From Phaeovulum vinaykumarii (GTDB taxonomy: Bacteria > Pseudomonadota > Alphaproteobacteria > Rhodobacterales > Rhodobacteraceae): 64,000 nt of DNA. The notes under the pieces are model-generated. The model searched no databases. It saw only the letters and a program-made list of their open reading frames with translations, and was not told where the DNA came from. The translations under genes were made by a program, and so were the position numbers. Numbering within the stretch: position 1 is the first letter of the stretch; each line of letters opens with the position of its first letter. Positions 54,447 to 64,000 of this stretch are shown here, one piece after another. The DNA lies in contig NZ_FTOM01000002.1 in NCBI RefSeq assembly GCF_900156695.1, forward strand, positions 372,001 through 436,000, in the 5' to 3' direction.

Positions 54447-56108
54447 CTATCGCTGGCGGGTCTGCCAGTCCGGGGCGATCCAGGGCGTGACCTCGGCGCG
54501 CGGCAGGCTGCGGCCCAGGATGTGATCGGCGATCTTCTCGCCGACCATGATCGAGGGGCCGTTGAGATTGCCGTTGGTGATGCGCGGGAAGATCGAGCTG
54601 TCGGCCACGCGCAGCCCCTCGACCCCGATCACGCGGGCCTCGGGGTCGACCACCGCCATCGGGTCGTCGGCGGCGCCCATGCGCGCGGTGCCGCAGGGGT
54701 GATAGGCGCTTTCGACATGTTCGCGGATGAAGGCGTCGATCTCGTCGTCGCTGGTCACATCCGGGCCGGGCTGGATCTCGGCGCGCAGATAGGGGGCAAA
54801 GGCCGCCTGGCCGAAGATTTCGCGGGTCAGGCGCACGGCGCGGCGGAATTCGACCCAATCGTCGGGGTGGGACATGTAGTTGAACAGGATCTCGGGCGCC
54901 TGGCGCGGGTCGGGGCCCGTCAGGCGCACATGGCCGCGCGATTTCGACCGCATCGGGCCGACATGCGCCTGAAAGCCATGCCCGACCGCGGCGGCCTTGC
55001 CGTCATAGCGCACGGCCAGCGGCAGGAAGTGATACTGGATATCGGGATAGCGCACGCCCGCGGCCGAGCGGATGAAGGCGCAGGCCTCGAATTGATTCGA
55101 GGCGCCAAGGCCGCGCCCGGTGAAGAGCCATTGCGCCCCGACCGAGACCTTGCCCCAGAGGTTCCAGTATTTGTAGAGCGTCACCGGCTGGGCGGCGGCA
55201 TATTGCATGTAGATCTCGAGATGGTCTTGCAGGTTCGCGCCGACGCCGGGGCGGTCGGCCCGCACCTCGAGGCCGTTCTCGCGCAGATGCGCGGCCGGTC
55301 CGATCCCCGAGAGCATCAGAAGCTTGGGCGTGTTGATCGAGGAGGCCGCCAGGATCACCTCGCGGCCGGCGCGGATCACCTCGGTCCGGCCGCGGCGCGC
55401 GATCTCGACCCCCACGGCGCGGCGCCCTTCGAAGACCACGCGCTGGGCCAGGCCGCGCAGGATGCGCAGATTGCCCGTGCGTTTGGCCGGGCGAAGATAG
55501 GCATTGGCCGCCGACCAGCGCCGGCCGCGCCAGATCGTGGCCTCCATCGGGCCGAAGCCCTCTTGCTGGGGGCCGTTGTAATCGGGCGTGCCGGGGTAGC
55601 CGGCCTGCCGGCCTGCCTCGATGAAGGCTTCGAAAAGGGGATTGGCGCGCGGGCCGCGGGTGACATGGAGCGGGCCGTCATGGCCGCGCCAGTCGGCATC
55701 GGTGCCGGGCTCGGAGCCGTGCCAGTTCTCCATGCGTTTGAAATAGGGCAGGACATCGGCATAGGACCAGCCCGCCGCGCCCGTTTCGGCCCAATGGTCG
55801 AAGTCGCAGGCATGGCCGCGCACGAAGACCATGCCGTTGATCGAGGACGACCCTCCCAGAACCTTGCCGCGCGGGGTGGCCAGGCGCCGGCCGTCCAGAT
55901 GGGGTTCGGGGGCGGTGCGGAAGCCCCAGTCATAGATCCCCATGTTCATGGGATAGGAGAGCGCGGCGGGCATCTGGATGAAGGGGCCCCAATCGGTGCC
56001 CCCGAATTCGATCAGCACGACCTTGCGGCCGGCTTCGGCCAGCCGGTAGGCCAGCGCCGAGCCGCCCGAGCCCGCGCCCACGATCACATATTCGGCCGTT
56101 GTCGTCAT
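54447..56108 (-). CDS. betA: Choline dehydrogenase
   Basis: FAD-dependent GMC oxidoreductase turning choline into betaine aldehyde. 553 residues from the ATG reading [13 protein letters not shown]; the frame extends to 56201 through a G/C-rich leader that is unlikely to be translated. [17 protein letters not shown] binds FAD, and [20 protein letters not shown] and the C-terminal [15 protein letters not shown] (catalytic His) are BetA signatures. The site GGAGC precedes the ATG. betB lies upstream, 148 bases away, across a 45-base purine tract. Confidence 0.95.
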   Translation of the reverse strand: MTTTAEYVIVGAGSGGSALAYRLAEAGRKVVLIEFGGTDWGPFIQMPAALSYPMNMGIYDWGFRTAPEPHLDGRRLATPRGKVLGGSSSINGMVFVRGHACDFDHWAETGAAGWSYADVLPYFKRMENWHGSEPGTDADWRGHDGPLHVTRGPRANPLFEAFIEAGRQAGYPGTPDYNGPQQEGFGPMEATIWRGRRWSAANAYLRPAKRTGNLRILRGLAQRVVFEGRRAVGVEIARRGRTEVIRAGREVILAASSINTPKLLMLSGIGPAAHLRENGLEVRADRPGVGANLQDHLEIYMQYAAAQPVTLYKYWNLWGKVSVGAQWLFTGRGLGASNQFEACAFIRSAAGVRYPDIQYHFLPLAVRYDGKAAAVGHGFQAHVGPMRSKSRGHVRLTGPDPRQAPEILFNYMSHPDDWVEFRRAVRLTREIFGQAAFAPYLRAEIQPGPDVTSDDEIDAFIREHVESAYHPCGTARMGAADDPMAVVDPEARVIGVEGLRVADSSIFPRITNGNLNGPSIMVGEKIADHILGRSLPRAEVTPWIAPDWQTRQR

Positions 56109-56140
56109 TGGTCTTGCTCCAGGCAGAGGGGCCTTCTGGC

Positions 56141-56185
56141 AAAGGAAGGGAGGAGGAGGGGGGAGAGGAGGGGAGGGGAGGGGAG
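56141..56185 (+). repeat. 45-base uninterrupted purine tract between betB and betA
   Basis: Every base from 56141 to 56185 on the + strand is A or G, mostly GGGAGG-type runs with at least four G-runs of three or more. The betA mRNA carries the pyrimidine complement in its leader. The tract can form G-quadruplex or triplex structures on paper. Confidence 0.9.
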
Positions 56186-56256
56186 CGGCCCTTGCCCCCA
56201 TCGAGGGGGCGCGGGCCGCGCGCCGGGGGCAGGGCCCCCGTCGGGGTCCAGGCCGA

Positions 56257-57711
56257 TCAGTAGGGGCTTTCGACCGGCGAAAGGCCCAGATAGACCGACT
56301 TGACCTGGCTGTAGAATTCGATCGCGGCGCGCGAATTCTCGCGGCCCAGCCCCGAGGCCTTGACGCCGCCGAAGGGCATTTCCACCGGCGTCAGGTTATA
56401 GGCGTTGATCCAGGTGGTGCCGGCCTGCAATTGCGCCACCACCCGGTGGGCGCGCGCCAGATCGCGGGTGAAGACCCCGGCGGCCAGCCCGAACTGGGTG
56501 GCATTGGCGCGCGCGATCACCTCGTCTTCGGTGTCGAAGTCGAGCACGGCCATGACCGGGCCGAAGACTTCCTCGCGCGCGAGGGTCATCGTGTCGGTGA
56601 CCTCGGCAAAGGCGGTGGGCGGCACGAAGCGCCCCTCGCCCATGCCGCCGAAGACCAGGCGCGCGCCCTCGGCCGAGGCCCCGGCGATATAGGCGCGGAC
56701 CTTGTCGGTCTGGGCCGCCGAGATCAGCGGGCCGAACTGGGTTTCGGGGTCGAGCGGATCGCCCGCGCGGATCGTGGCGGCGCGTTCGGCCAGCCGGGCC
56801 AGGAAGGCGTCCTTCAGGCCGCGCTGCACGAAGACGCGGGTGCCGTTCGAGCAGATCTGCCCCGAGGAATAGAAATTCCCCAGCATGGCCGCGCCCACCG
56901 CATCCTCGAGCGTGGCATCGTCAAAGACGATCAGCGGCGACTTGCCGCCCAGCTCCATGGTGACATGGCGCATGCCCTCGGCGGCAGCGGTATAGACGCG
57001 CCGGCCCGTGGGCACCGAGCCGGTCAGCGAGACCTTGTCCACGCGCGGATCGGTGACCAGCGCCGCCCCCACCGCGCCGCGCCCCTGCACGACGTTGAAG
57101 ACGCCGGGCGGCATGCCGGCCTCGAGGAAGATCTCGGCCAGGCGCAGCGCGCCCAGCGGCGTCAGCTCCGAGGGCTTGAACACCATCGCATTGCCCATCG
57201 CCAGCGCGGGCGCGGCCTTCCAGCAGGCGATCTGGCTGGGGTAATTCCACGCCCCGATGCCGACGCAGACCCCCAGGGGCTCGCGCCGGGTATAGGCCAT
57301 GTCGGCGCCCAGCGGGATGGTCTCGCCGGTCACGGTGGGGGCAAGGCCTGCGAAATATTCCAGCGAATCCGCCCCCGAGGGCCAGTCCGCCTCCCGCGTT
57401 TCCTGGATCGGCTTGCCGGTGTCGAGGGTTTCGAGACGGGCCAGTTCTTCGCCGCGGTCGCGGATGATCCGGGCCGCGTGCGCCAGGATGCGCCCGCGGT
57501 CCACGGGCCGCAGCGCCGCCCATTCCGGCTGGGCCTCGCGCGCGGCGGTCAGGGCTGCGTCGATGACCTGGGGCGTGGCCTCGTGCAGCTGGGCAATCGG
57601 GGCGCCGGTATGGGGATATTCCACGCGCAACGGCGTGCCCGAGGTATCTTCCAGGGGGCGGCCGGCCACGAAATGGCTGGCTTGCGGCTGGGCGATCAGG
57701 TCTTGGGTCAT
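56257..57711 (-). CDS. betB: Betaine aldehyde dehydrogenase
   Basis: NAD-dependent oxidation of betaine aldehyde to glycine betaine. 484 residues from the ATG that overlaps the betI stop (TCAT on the + strand); a GTG three codons earlier is also in frame. The catalytic Glu is in [14 protein letters not shown] and Cys in [23 protein letters not shown] and the C-terminal [15 protein letters not shown] are ALDH signatures. Second gene of betI-betB-betA. Confidence 0.95.
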   Translation of the reverse strand: MTQDLIAQPQASHFVAGRPLEDTSGTPLRVEYPHTGAPIAQLHEATPQVIDAALTAAREAQPEWAALRPVDRGRILAHAARIIRDRGEELARLETLDTGKPIQETREADWPSGADSLEYFAGLAPTVTGETIPLGADMAYTRREPLGVCVGIGAWNYPSQIACWKAAPALAMGNAMVFKPSELTPLGALRLAEIFLEAGMPPGVFNVVQGRGAVGAALVTDPRVDKVSLTGSVPTGRRVYTAAAEGMRHVTMELGGKSPLIVFDDATLEDAVGAAMLGNFYSSGQICSNGTRVFVQRGLKDAFLARLAERAATIRAGDPLDPETQFGPLISAAQTDKVRAYIAGASAEGARLVFGGMGEGRFVPPTAFAEVTDTMTLAREEVFGPVMAVLDFDTEDEVIARANATQFGLAAGVFTRDLARAHRVVAQLQAGTTWINAYNLTPVEMPFGGVKASGLGRENSRAAIEFYSQVKSVYLGLSPVESPY

Positions 57712-58307
57712 GGGGCGCACTCCAGTTCTCGGTCGAGGTGGTGCAGGACGATCCCTGCGGCCTGCACGGCATCGGGTTCGCCGCTCAGCGCGGCGCGGAT
57801 GTAGACGCCGTCGATCAGCGCGCCCAACCCGCTGGCGATCTCGGCGGCGCGGTCGCCGACGAGGGGGCGCAGATCATGCATCAGGTTCGACTGCAGGCGG
57901 CGTTGATAGACGGTCAGCAGGCGGCGGGCCTCGGGGTTGGTCCGGGCCAGCACGTAGAAATTGAGCCAGGCGCTGATGGCCTCGCGGCGGAAACTGCCCG
58001 GCGCGAAAGACCCGCGGATGATCGCGCGCAGCCGCGCCTGGTGCACGCAGCCCTCGACCGCCGCCGCGGCCGCGGCCGTCAGCGCGCCGCGCACCTCGGC
58101 GCCGTAAAGCGACAGGATCTCGCGCATCGCGGCCAGGAAGATCCGCTCCTTGGAGCCGAAGTAATGATGCGCCAGCGCCGAGGACATGCCGGCGCGGCGC
58201 GCGATCTGCGCGACCGTCACATCAAGCGAGCCCGCATCCCCGACCGTTTCTATGGCCGCTTTCACCAATGCTGCCCTTCGGATAGGCTCGGCACCAAGCT
58301 TTGGCAT
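57708..58307 (-). CDS. betI: TetR-type repressor BetI
   Basis: 199 residues from the ATG reading [18 protein letters not shown], the canonical BetI start; an ATG at 58319 gives MDTK ahead of it. The HTH is [20 protein letters not shown]. BetI represses the bet genes and is released by choline. The perfect inverted repeat at 58354-58367, in the gap with the divergent choX, is a likely site. The stop overlaps the betB start. Confidence 0.93.
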   Translation of the reverse strand: MPKLGAEPIRRAALVKAAIETVGDAGSLDVTVAQIARRAGMSSALAHHYFGSKERIFLAAMREILSLYGAEVRGALTAAAAAAVEGCVHQARLRAIIRGSFAPGSFRREAISAWLNFYVLARTNPEARRLLTVYQRRLQSNLMHDLRPLVGDRAAEIASGLGALIDGVYIRAALSGEPDAVQAAGIVLHHLDRELECAP

Positions 58308-58353
58308 CTTCGTATCCATTTCCTGCTTGCATGTCGGAGCTACACGCATGTTT

Positions 58354-58367
58354 ATTGACTCGTCAAT
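58354..58367. promoter_or_regulatory. Probable BetI operator between betI and choX
   Basis: ATTGAC-TC-GTCAAT is a perfect inverted repeat with a 2-base centre. It lies 25 bases ahead of choX and 47 bases ahead of betI in a 70-base AT-rich divergent gap, so one repressor site could control uptake and oxidation together. Known BetI sites have similar TTGA/TCAA arms. Confidence 0.7.
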
Positions 58368-58391
58368 CAACAAAAACGTAGGGAGACCCCG

Positions 58392-59315
58392 ATGACCCCC
58401 AGAACCCCCCTCCTGGCCGCGGCCCTGACCCTGACCGCGCTGCCCGCCCTGGCCGATTGCGACACGGTCGTCTTCTCGGACGTGGGCTGGACCGACATCA
58501 CCGCGACCACCGCGGCGACCTCGGTCGTGCTCGATGCGCTGGGCTATGAGACGGACGTGAAGCTGCTGTCGGTGCCGGTCACCTATTCGGCGCTGTCGAC
58601 CGGCGACGTCGATGTCTTCCTGGGCAACTGGATGCCGACCATGGAAGCCGATATCGCCCCCTACCGCGAGGGTGGCAGCGTCGAGACGGTGCGCGTCAAC
58701 CTGGTCGGCGCGAAATACACGCTGGCCACCAATGCCGCCGGCGCGGCGCTGGGCATCGCCGATTTCGCCGATATCGCGGCGCATGCCGATGCGCTGGATG
58801 GCAAGATCTATGGCATCGAACCGGGCAACGACGGCAACCGCCTGATCCTGGACATGATCGAGCGTGACGCCTTCGGTCTGGCGGATTTCGAGGTGGTGGA
58901 AAGCTCGGAACAGGGGATGCTGGCGCAGGTCGAACGGGCCAGCGACGACAACGAACCGGTGATCTTCCTGGGCTGGGAACCCCACCCGATGAACGCCAAT
59001 TTCGACGTAACCTATCTGGCCGGCGGCGACGAGTTCTTCGGCCCGAACTTCGGCGGGGCCGAGGTCGCCACCAATGTGCGCGCCGGCTATGTGGCCGAAT
59101 GCCCCAACACCGGAAAACTGCTCGAAAATCTCGAATTCTCGCTCAAGATGGAAAACGAGATCATGGGCGCGATCCTCGATGACGGCGAAGAGCCCAAGGC
59201 CGCGGCCAAGGCCTGGCTGGCCGCCAATCCCGATGTCCTGGGCCCCTGGCTCGAGGGCGTGACCACCAAGGACGGCGGCGATGCGATGGCCGCCGTGACC
59301 GCCGCGCTCGACTGA
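58392..59315 (+). CDS. choX: Choline ABC transporter substrate-binding protein ChoX
   Basis: 307 residues with a signal peptide (LLAAALTLTALPALA). Periplasmic binding protein for choline; family features are VVFSDVGWTDITATTAATSV (aromatic box start), VFLGNWMPTMEADI, YGIEPGNDGNR and FLGWEPHPMN, with the Trp/Tyr residues that cage quaternary amines. A GGGAGA site precedes the ATG. choW follows after 165 bases that include GC-rich palindromic sequence. Confidence 0.95.
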   Translation: MTPRTPLLAAALTLTALPALADCDTVVFSDVGWTDITATTAATSVVLDALGYETDVKLLSVPVTYSALSTGDVDVFLGNWMPTMEADIAPYREGGSVETVRVNLVGAKYTLATNAAGAALGIADFADIAAHADALDGKIYGIEPGNDGNRLILDMIERDAFGLADFEVVESSEQGMLAQVERASDDNEPVIFLGWEPHPMNANFDVTYLAGGDEFFGPNFGGAEVATNVRAGYVAECPNTGKLLENLEFSLKMENEIMGAILDDGEEPKAAAKAWLAANPDVLGPWLEGVTTKDGGDAMAAVTAALD

Positions 59316-59480
59316 GCCGACGCCGGGCATTGCGGGCGCCTGAGCGGGTCCGCGGTGCCGCATGTCGGGGTGCGCGTGCGCAGATGACGCGCGCGCGCCC
59401 CGGTATCCGACATGACATCCGGGCAGGGGCCGGGGCTGCGCGCTCTGGCGCCCCGTCCGGCAAGACCCGAAAGGCCCATG

Positions 59481-60313
59481 ATGGATCTGAGTGACATCCC
59501 GAAAATTCCCGTCGGCAAGACCGCCAAGGCGGCGTTCAAATGGACCAAGACCCATGCGGACGGGTTTTTCGACAGCCTCTCGGATCTGATGCAGGCGCTG
59601 ATCGACGGGTTCATGTGGGTGCTGCAAAGCCCGCCGCCGCTGGTCGTCGTGGGGCTGTTCGTGGTGCTGACCTATCTGCTCCAGCGCAGCTGGAAGACCG
59701 CGGGTCTGGTGCTGCTGGGGTTTCTCTACATCCTCAACCAGGGCTATTGGAAAGCCACCACCGAAAGCCTGACGCTGGTGCTGTCGGCTTGCGTGGTGTG
59801 CATGGCCGTGGGCGTGCCGATCGGCATTGCCGCGGCGCACCGGCCGCGCCTGTTCTCGGCGATGCGGCCCATTCTGGACCTGATGCAGACGCTGCCCACC
59901 TTCGTCTATCTGATCCCGGCGATCGTGTTCTTCGGCATCGGCATGGTGCCGGGGCTGATCGCCACCGTCATCTTCGTGCTGCCCGCGCCGATCCGGCTGA
60001 CGCATCTGGGCATCAGCTCCACGCCCAAGGCCCTGAGCGAGGCCGCCACCGCCTTTGGCGCCACGCCGCGCCAGCTTTTGTGGAAGGTCGAGCTGCCCTA
60101 TGCCATGCCGCAGATCATGGCCGGGCTGAACCAGACGATCATGCTGTCGCTGTCGATGGTGGTGATCGCGGCGCTGGTGGGTGCCAGCGGGCTGGGTGTG
60201 CCGGTGGTGCGCGCGCTCAACTCGGTCAATACCGCGCTGGGCTTCGAAGCCGGGATGGTCATCGTGGTGGTGGCCATCATCCTTGACCGGATGCTGCGCA
60301 TGGAGGGACGCAA

Positions 60314-60317
<4 letters not shown>
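59481..60317 (+). CDS. choW: Choline ABC transporter permease ChoW
   Basis: 278 residues from the second of two adjacent ATGs (59478 and 59481); AAAGG at 59470-59474 is better spaced for the second. Six or so transmembrane helices. The permease EAA-like loop STPKALSEAATAFGATPRQL contacts ChoV. PTFVYLIPAIVFFGIG and GASGLGVPVV match the ProW/ChoW group. The stop overlaps the choV GTG by 4 bases. Confidence 0.94.
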
Positions 60318-61429
<1,112 letters not shown>

Positions 61430-61496
61430 GCGCGCCGGGATAGGCGGCGCCCCCGCGTATCGAGGCCGCGCATCGGGGCCGGGGATCGGGGCTGTG

Positions 61497-62417
61497 TCAG
61501 GCGGTGGGGGCCGTGGTGCGGGCGCGGCGGCGCGAGATCTGCTCGCGCCAGGCCAGCCCCGAGATCGCGGCGATGATGAGCGCGCCCCCGGCGATCACCC
61601 AGGGGTCCACCGGCTCGCCGAAGACGGCCATGCCCAGGATCGCCGCCCACAGCAGTTGCAGGAAGACGACCGGCTGCGTCACCGCAAGGGGCGCCGCCGT
61701 GAACGCCCGCGTCATGCAGTAATGCCCCGCCGTGGCAAAGAGCGCGACGCCCCCCAGCCACAGCACCTGCACCAGGCTGACCGGGGTCCAGACCGCCAGC
61801 GCGAAGGGCGCCAGGAACAGCGTGACCGTGACCGACATCATCGCCACCACCACGCTTGCGGGGGCGAATTGCGACAGACGCTTGGCGGTCAGATAGCCCA
61901 GCCCGAAGAACAGCGCCGCGGCCAGCTGCGCCCAATGCCCGGCGGCGATCTCGCGCAGGCCGGGGCGCAGGATCACCAGCGCGCCGATCAGCGCCACCAC
62001 GCCGGCCAGCGCGCGCCCCGCCGTCAGCCGCTCGCCGAAGAACAGCGCCGCGCCCAGCGTGACCACGATCGGGTTCAGGTAGCCGATCGCCGTGACCTCG
62101 GCCATCGGGATATGCGCCATGGCAAAGAACCACAGCCCCACGCCGATGGTGTGAAACACCCCGCGCAGCCCGAACAGCCCCCATTCCCGGCCCGAATAGC
62201 GGGTCTGGCGCAAGACGCGCGTCAGCATCGGGATCAGGAAGACAAAGCCCCAGGCAAAGCGGATGAAGGCGCCCTGCACCGCCGGAAGCTCGGTTCCCAG
62301 GTAATGCACGATGCCGTTGACGGCCACGAAGCACAGCGTGGTGGCCAGCATCCACAAGATGCCGGCCAGCGGCGACTGGACGGATTGTGCGGGGGTGGCG
62401 GCGGGGGCGGTGGTCAT
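61497..62417 (-). CDS. DMT-superfamily (EamA) transporter
   Basis: 306 residues from the ATG reading MTTAPAATPA; the frame extends to 62474. Ten transmembrane segments in two EamA halves, with LATTLCFVAVNGIVHYLG and AHIPMAEVTAIGYLNPIVVT in the first and FATAGHYCMTRAFTAAPLAV in the second. Such proteins export metabolites or drugs; the substrate cannot be read from sequence. Alone on its strand, convergent with choV. Confidence 0.9.
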   Translation of the reverse strand: MTTAPAATPAQSVQSPLAGILWMLATTLCFVAVNGIVHYLGTELPAVQGAFIRFAWGFVFLIPMLTRVLRQTRYSGREWGLFGLRGVFHTIGVGLWFFAMAHIPMAEVTAIGYLNPIVVTLGAALFFGERLTAGRALAGVVALIGALVILRPGLREIAAGHWAQLAAALFFGLGYLTAKRLSQFAPASVVVAMMSVTVTLFLAPFALAVWTPVSLVQVLWLGGVALFATAGHYCMTRAFTAAPLAVTQPVVFLQLLWAAILGMAVFGEPVDPWVIAGGALIIAAISGLAWREQISRRRARTTAPTA

Positions 62418-62545
62418 GCCGACAGATGTGCGCAAGCCTGGCCCCGAGGCAAGCGGAGGATTGTGCCGACACAAACATCTTTTCGCGCGCGGTCCGGCCT
62501 GCGCGCGCGCCCGCTGGCGGCCTGCGGCGGGGGCAGATGGAAGGG

Positions 62546-62809
62546 TCAGTCGTCGGTGTCGAGACCGCCGGGAAGGTTGAGCCGATAGACCCCTTCGGGC
62601 AGATCCAGCGCCGCGGCCAGCTCGTGCAGCTGCCGCATCGACAAGGTGATGGTCTGCACCTCGTCGGTCACGGGATGGGCCTGTTCAAGGGTGACCGCCT
62701 CGGCAAAGGCGGTGATGGTCACATCCGGGGTCAGCGCCTCGGGCGAGGGGGCGCCCTCGTCGACCAGGGTGATGACGGTGGAGTCGAAATCGTGCTCGAT
62801 GGTGAACAT
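62546..62809 (-). CDS. Hypothetical small protein
   Basis: 87 residues, acidic, no signal or membrane segment; begins MFTIEHDFDSTVITLVDEG. No known domain recognised. The ATG at 62809 is preferred to a GTG two codons upstream. The GC pattern and codon choice resemble real genes in the window rather than shadows, and no other strand has a candidate here. It lies between the DMT exporter and yebC on the same strand. Confidence 0.6.
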   Translation of the reverse strand: MFTIEHDFDSTVITLVDEGAPSPEALTPDVTITAFAEAVTLEQAHPVTDEVQTITLSMRQLHELAAALDLPEGVYRLNLPGGLDTDD

Positions 62810-62905
62810 GGGCACAGCTTATCGCCGCGCCGCGCGATTGCCCAGAGCCCGCGCGCGCGGGCCGATCACAGCGCCTCGAGCGGAGCGGGCCGCGCCCGCA
62901 TGCAA

Positions 62906-62934
62906 AGGCCCCCGGCCGATGCGACCGGGGGCCT
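62906..62934 (-). terminator. Terminator after yebC
   Basis: AGGCCCCCGG pairs with CCGGGGGCCT, loop of 9; on the minus strand it is followed by TTTGC. It lies 28 bases past the yebC stop. Confidence 0.75.
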
Positions 62935-62961
62935 GACGGGATGCCGGGATCGAGGCGCGCC

Positions 62962-63702
62962 TCAGAGCTGGGCGGCCACGTCCTCGGGGACGTCGAAGTT
63001 ATGCGTCACCGTCTGCACGTCGTCGTCGTCTTCCAGCGCGTCGATCAGCTTCATCAGCTTCTGCGCGGTTTCCAGATCGACCTCGGTGCGGGTCTGGGGC
63101 TTCCAGATCAGCTTGGATTCCGTCGATTCGCCCAGCGCCGCCTCGAGCGCCTCGGAGACCTCGCTGAGATTCTCGACCTGGCAATAGATGGCGTGGCCGT
63201 CCTCGTCGCTTTCCACGTCATCGGCACCGGCCTCGAGCGCGGCCATCATCACCGTGTCGGCATCGGCGGCCTCGGCGGGATAGGTGATCTCGCCCACGCG
63301 GTCGAAGCCGTGGCTGACCGACCCGGTCTGGCCCAGGTTGCCGCCCGATTTGGTGAAGTAGCTGCGCACGTTCGAGGCGGTGCGGTTGATGTTGTCGGTC
63401 ATCGCCTCGACGATGATCGCAATGCCGTTGGGGCCGTAGCCCTCATAGCGGATCTCGGTGTAGTCGGCCGCATCGCCGCCCTGGGATTTCTTGATCGCGC
63501 GGTCGATCACGTCCTTGGGCATCGACTGGGCCTTGGCGGCCTTGACCGCAAGACGCAGGCGCGGGTTCTTCTCGGGATCGGGGTCGCCCATCTTGGCGGC
63601 CACGGTGATCTCCTTGGCGAGCTTCGAGAACAGTTTCGACCGGGCGGCATCCTGCTTGCCCTTGCGGTGCTGGATGTTGGCCCATTTGGAATGGCCGGCC
63701 AT
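62962..63702 (-). CDS. yebC: YebC/PmpR family transcription or translation factor
   Basis: 246 residues, typical YebC length, with the invariant start [20 protein letters not shown], the [19 protein letters not shown] segment and [19 protein letters not shown]. YebC proteins have been described as DNA-binding regulators and, more recently for relatives, as factors that relieve ribosome stalling at proline-rich stretches. GGAGAAGG precedes the ATG. Expressed alone. Confidence 0.95.
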   Translation of the reverse strand: MAGHSKWANIQHRKGKQDAARSKLFSKLAKEITVAAKMGDPDPEKNPRLRLAVKAAKAQSMPKDVIDRAIKKSQGGDAADYTEIRYEGYGPNGIAIIVEAMTDNINRTASNVRSYFTKSGGNLGQTGSVSHGFDRVGEITYPAEAADADTVMMAALEAGADDVESDEDGHAIYCQVENLSEVSEALEAALGESTESKLIWKPQTRTEVDLETAQKLMKLIDALEDDDDVQTVTHNFDVPEDVAAQL

Positions 63703-63831
63703 GCGCCTTCTCCTTGGTTTGCTCGTGGCGGGGGTCGTCGCGTGAGGCTTGTCGCGGTTCGGGCGCTTCCATAGCCCAGCCCCCCGCGGTCCTGCAAGCG
63801 CGCGTGTTGCCGCCCGCGGGGGCGTCGGGGC

Positions 63832-64000
63832 TCAGTCGTCCTTGTCGGGCCGGGTCGGATAGGGGGTGCGGTAGCTGCGGGTGAAGCCGCGCGCATCGGT
63901 CAGGCGGATGCGGGCATAGGGCTGAGCCATGTCCTTGAAGACGGGTTCGAGGTAGCTCGGTTTGTTGAAATCCACCTGCCAGCTCAGCTCCGACGGGCAA
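63832..64000 (-). CDS. Partial gene at window edge, unrecognised
   Basis: The last 55 codons of a minus-strand gene whose start is outside the window, ending in TGA (63832-63834). The visible peptide includes CPSELSWQVDFNKPSYLEPV, RIRLTDARGFTRSYRTPYP and an acidic KDD tail. No family recognised. Codon use fits a real gene. It is 129 bases upstream of yebC on the same strand. Confidence 0.55.
   Translation of the reverse strand, partial: CPSELSWQVDFNKPSYLEPVFKDMAQPYARIRLTDARGFTRSYRTPYPTRPDKDD

Noticed and set aside
56109-56201. Longer betA start including a Pro-rich leader
   Set aside because: The leader is the purine tract read through; the FAD-binding motif must lie near the N-terminus, which fits the ATG at 56108.

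Overview
The window looks like a chromosomal segment of a GC-rich alphaproteobacterium of the Rhodobacteraceae type (Rhodobacter, Paracoccus or Rhodovulum relatives). The case rests on gene content and order: a DUF4170-waaA-lpxK lipid A/Kdo block, an flgE-flgK-flgL-flgI run next to motB, an imelysin/di-heme oxidoreductase/imelysin/DUF1513 cluster, a choXWV cluster divergent from betI-betB-betA, and a GTG-started efp facing an epmA-like ligase. Genes are packed tightly, and many coupled pairs overlap by 1 to 4 bases. No phage, insertion sequence, rRNA or CRISPR array is visible.

Layout. 1-6839: the 3' end of a very large Ig-repeat adhesin followed by its own type I secretion system (TolC-like outer membrane factor, ABC transporter, HlyD-like adaptor). 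6861-8639: a receiver/PP2C phosphatase divergent from a small HPt protein, a plausible phosphorelay. 8731-14271: ilvA, an ABC1-family kinase, argC, ccmE and zapE. 14300-16860: DUF4170, waaA-like, lpxK. 16868-20558: a DsbA-like oxidoreductase and a DciA-like protein, then mutY and alkB. 20651-24846: a ribbon-helix-helix-like protein, beta carbonic anhydrase, a degenerate HPt-like protein, an M17 aminopeptidase and an NlpC/P60 hydrolase. 25040-26795: efp and an EpmA-like ligase. 26958-31617: the periplasmic imelysin cluster, probably for iron handling, behind a candidate iron-responsive palindrome. 31696-38540: frmA, an I78 inhibitor-like lipoprotein, DUF2794, YcjF/YcjX, truA and a YhiN-like flavoprotein. 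38681-40577: tRNA-Ala(CGC) and a 537-residue protein of unknown function. 40739-46720: flagellar genes. 46905-54380: flavin reductase, TetR regulator, cation efflux, SH3-like protein, 2-hydroxyacid dehydrogenase, GNAT, a small exported protein, a copper chaperone pair and a nuclease. 54447-61429: choline uptake and oxidation to glycine betaine. 61497-64000: DMT exporter, a small protein, YebC and a partial gene.

How genes work together. The secretion operon exports its adjacent adhesin. The choXWV importer brings in choline, BetA and BetB oxidise it to glycine betaine, and BetI probably represses both sides of the divergent promoter, where a perfect inverted repeat is visible. The imelysin cluster encodes only exported proteins and probably acts as one periplasmic iron or heme-linked unit. 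The flagellar block supplies the hook, hook-filament junction, P ring and stator.

The observations most worth a second look are the unclassified coiled-coil protein beside tRNA-Ala, a 33-bp tandem array made from the last codons of the flavin reductase gene (each copy in the parental frame), a hairpin that contains the start codon of the nuclease gene and also resembles a terminator for betA, the receiver-phosphatase/HPt pair beside the adhesin secretion operon, and the palindrome ahead of the imelysin cluster. All functional calls come from reading the sequence; no database search was run.
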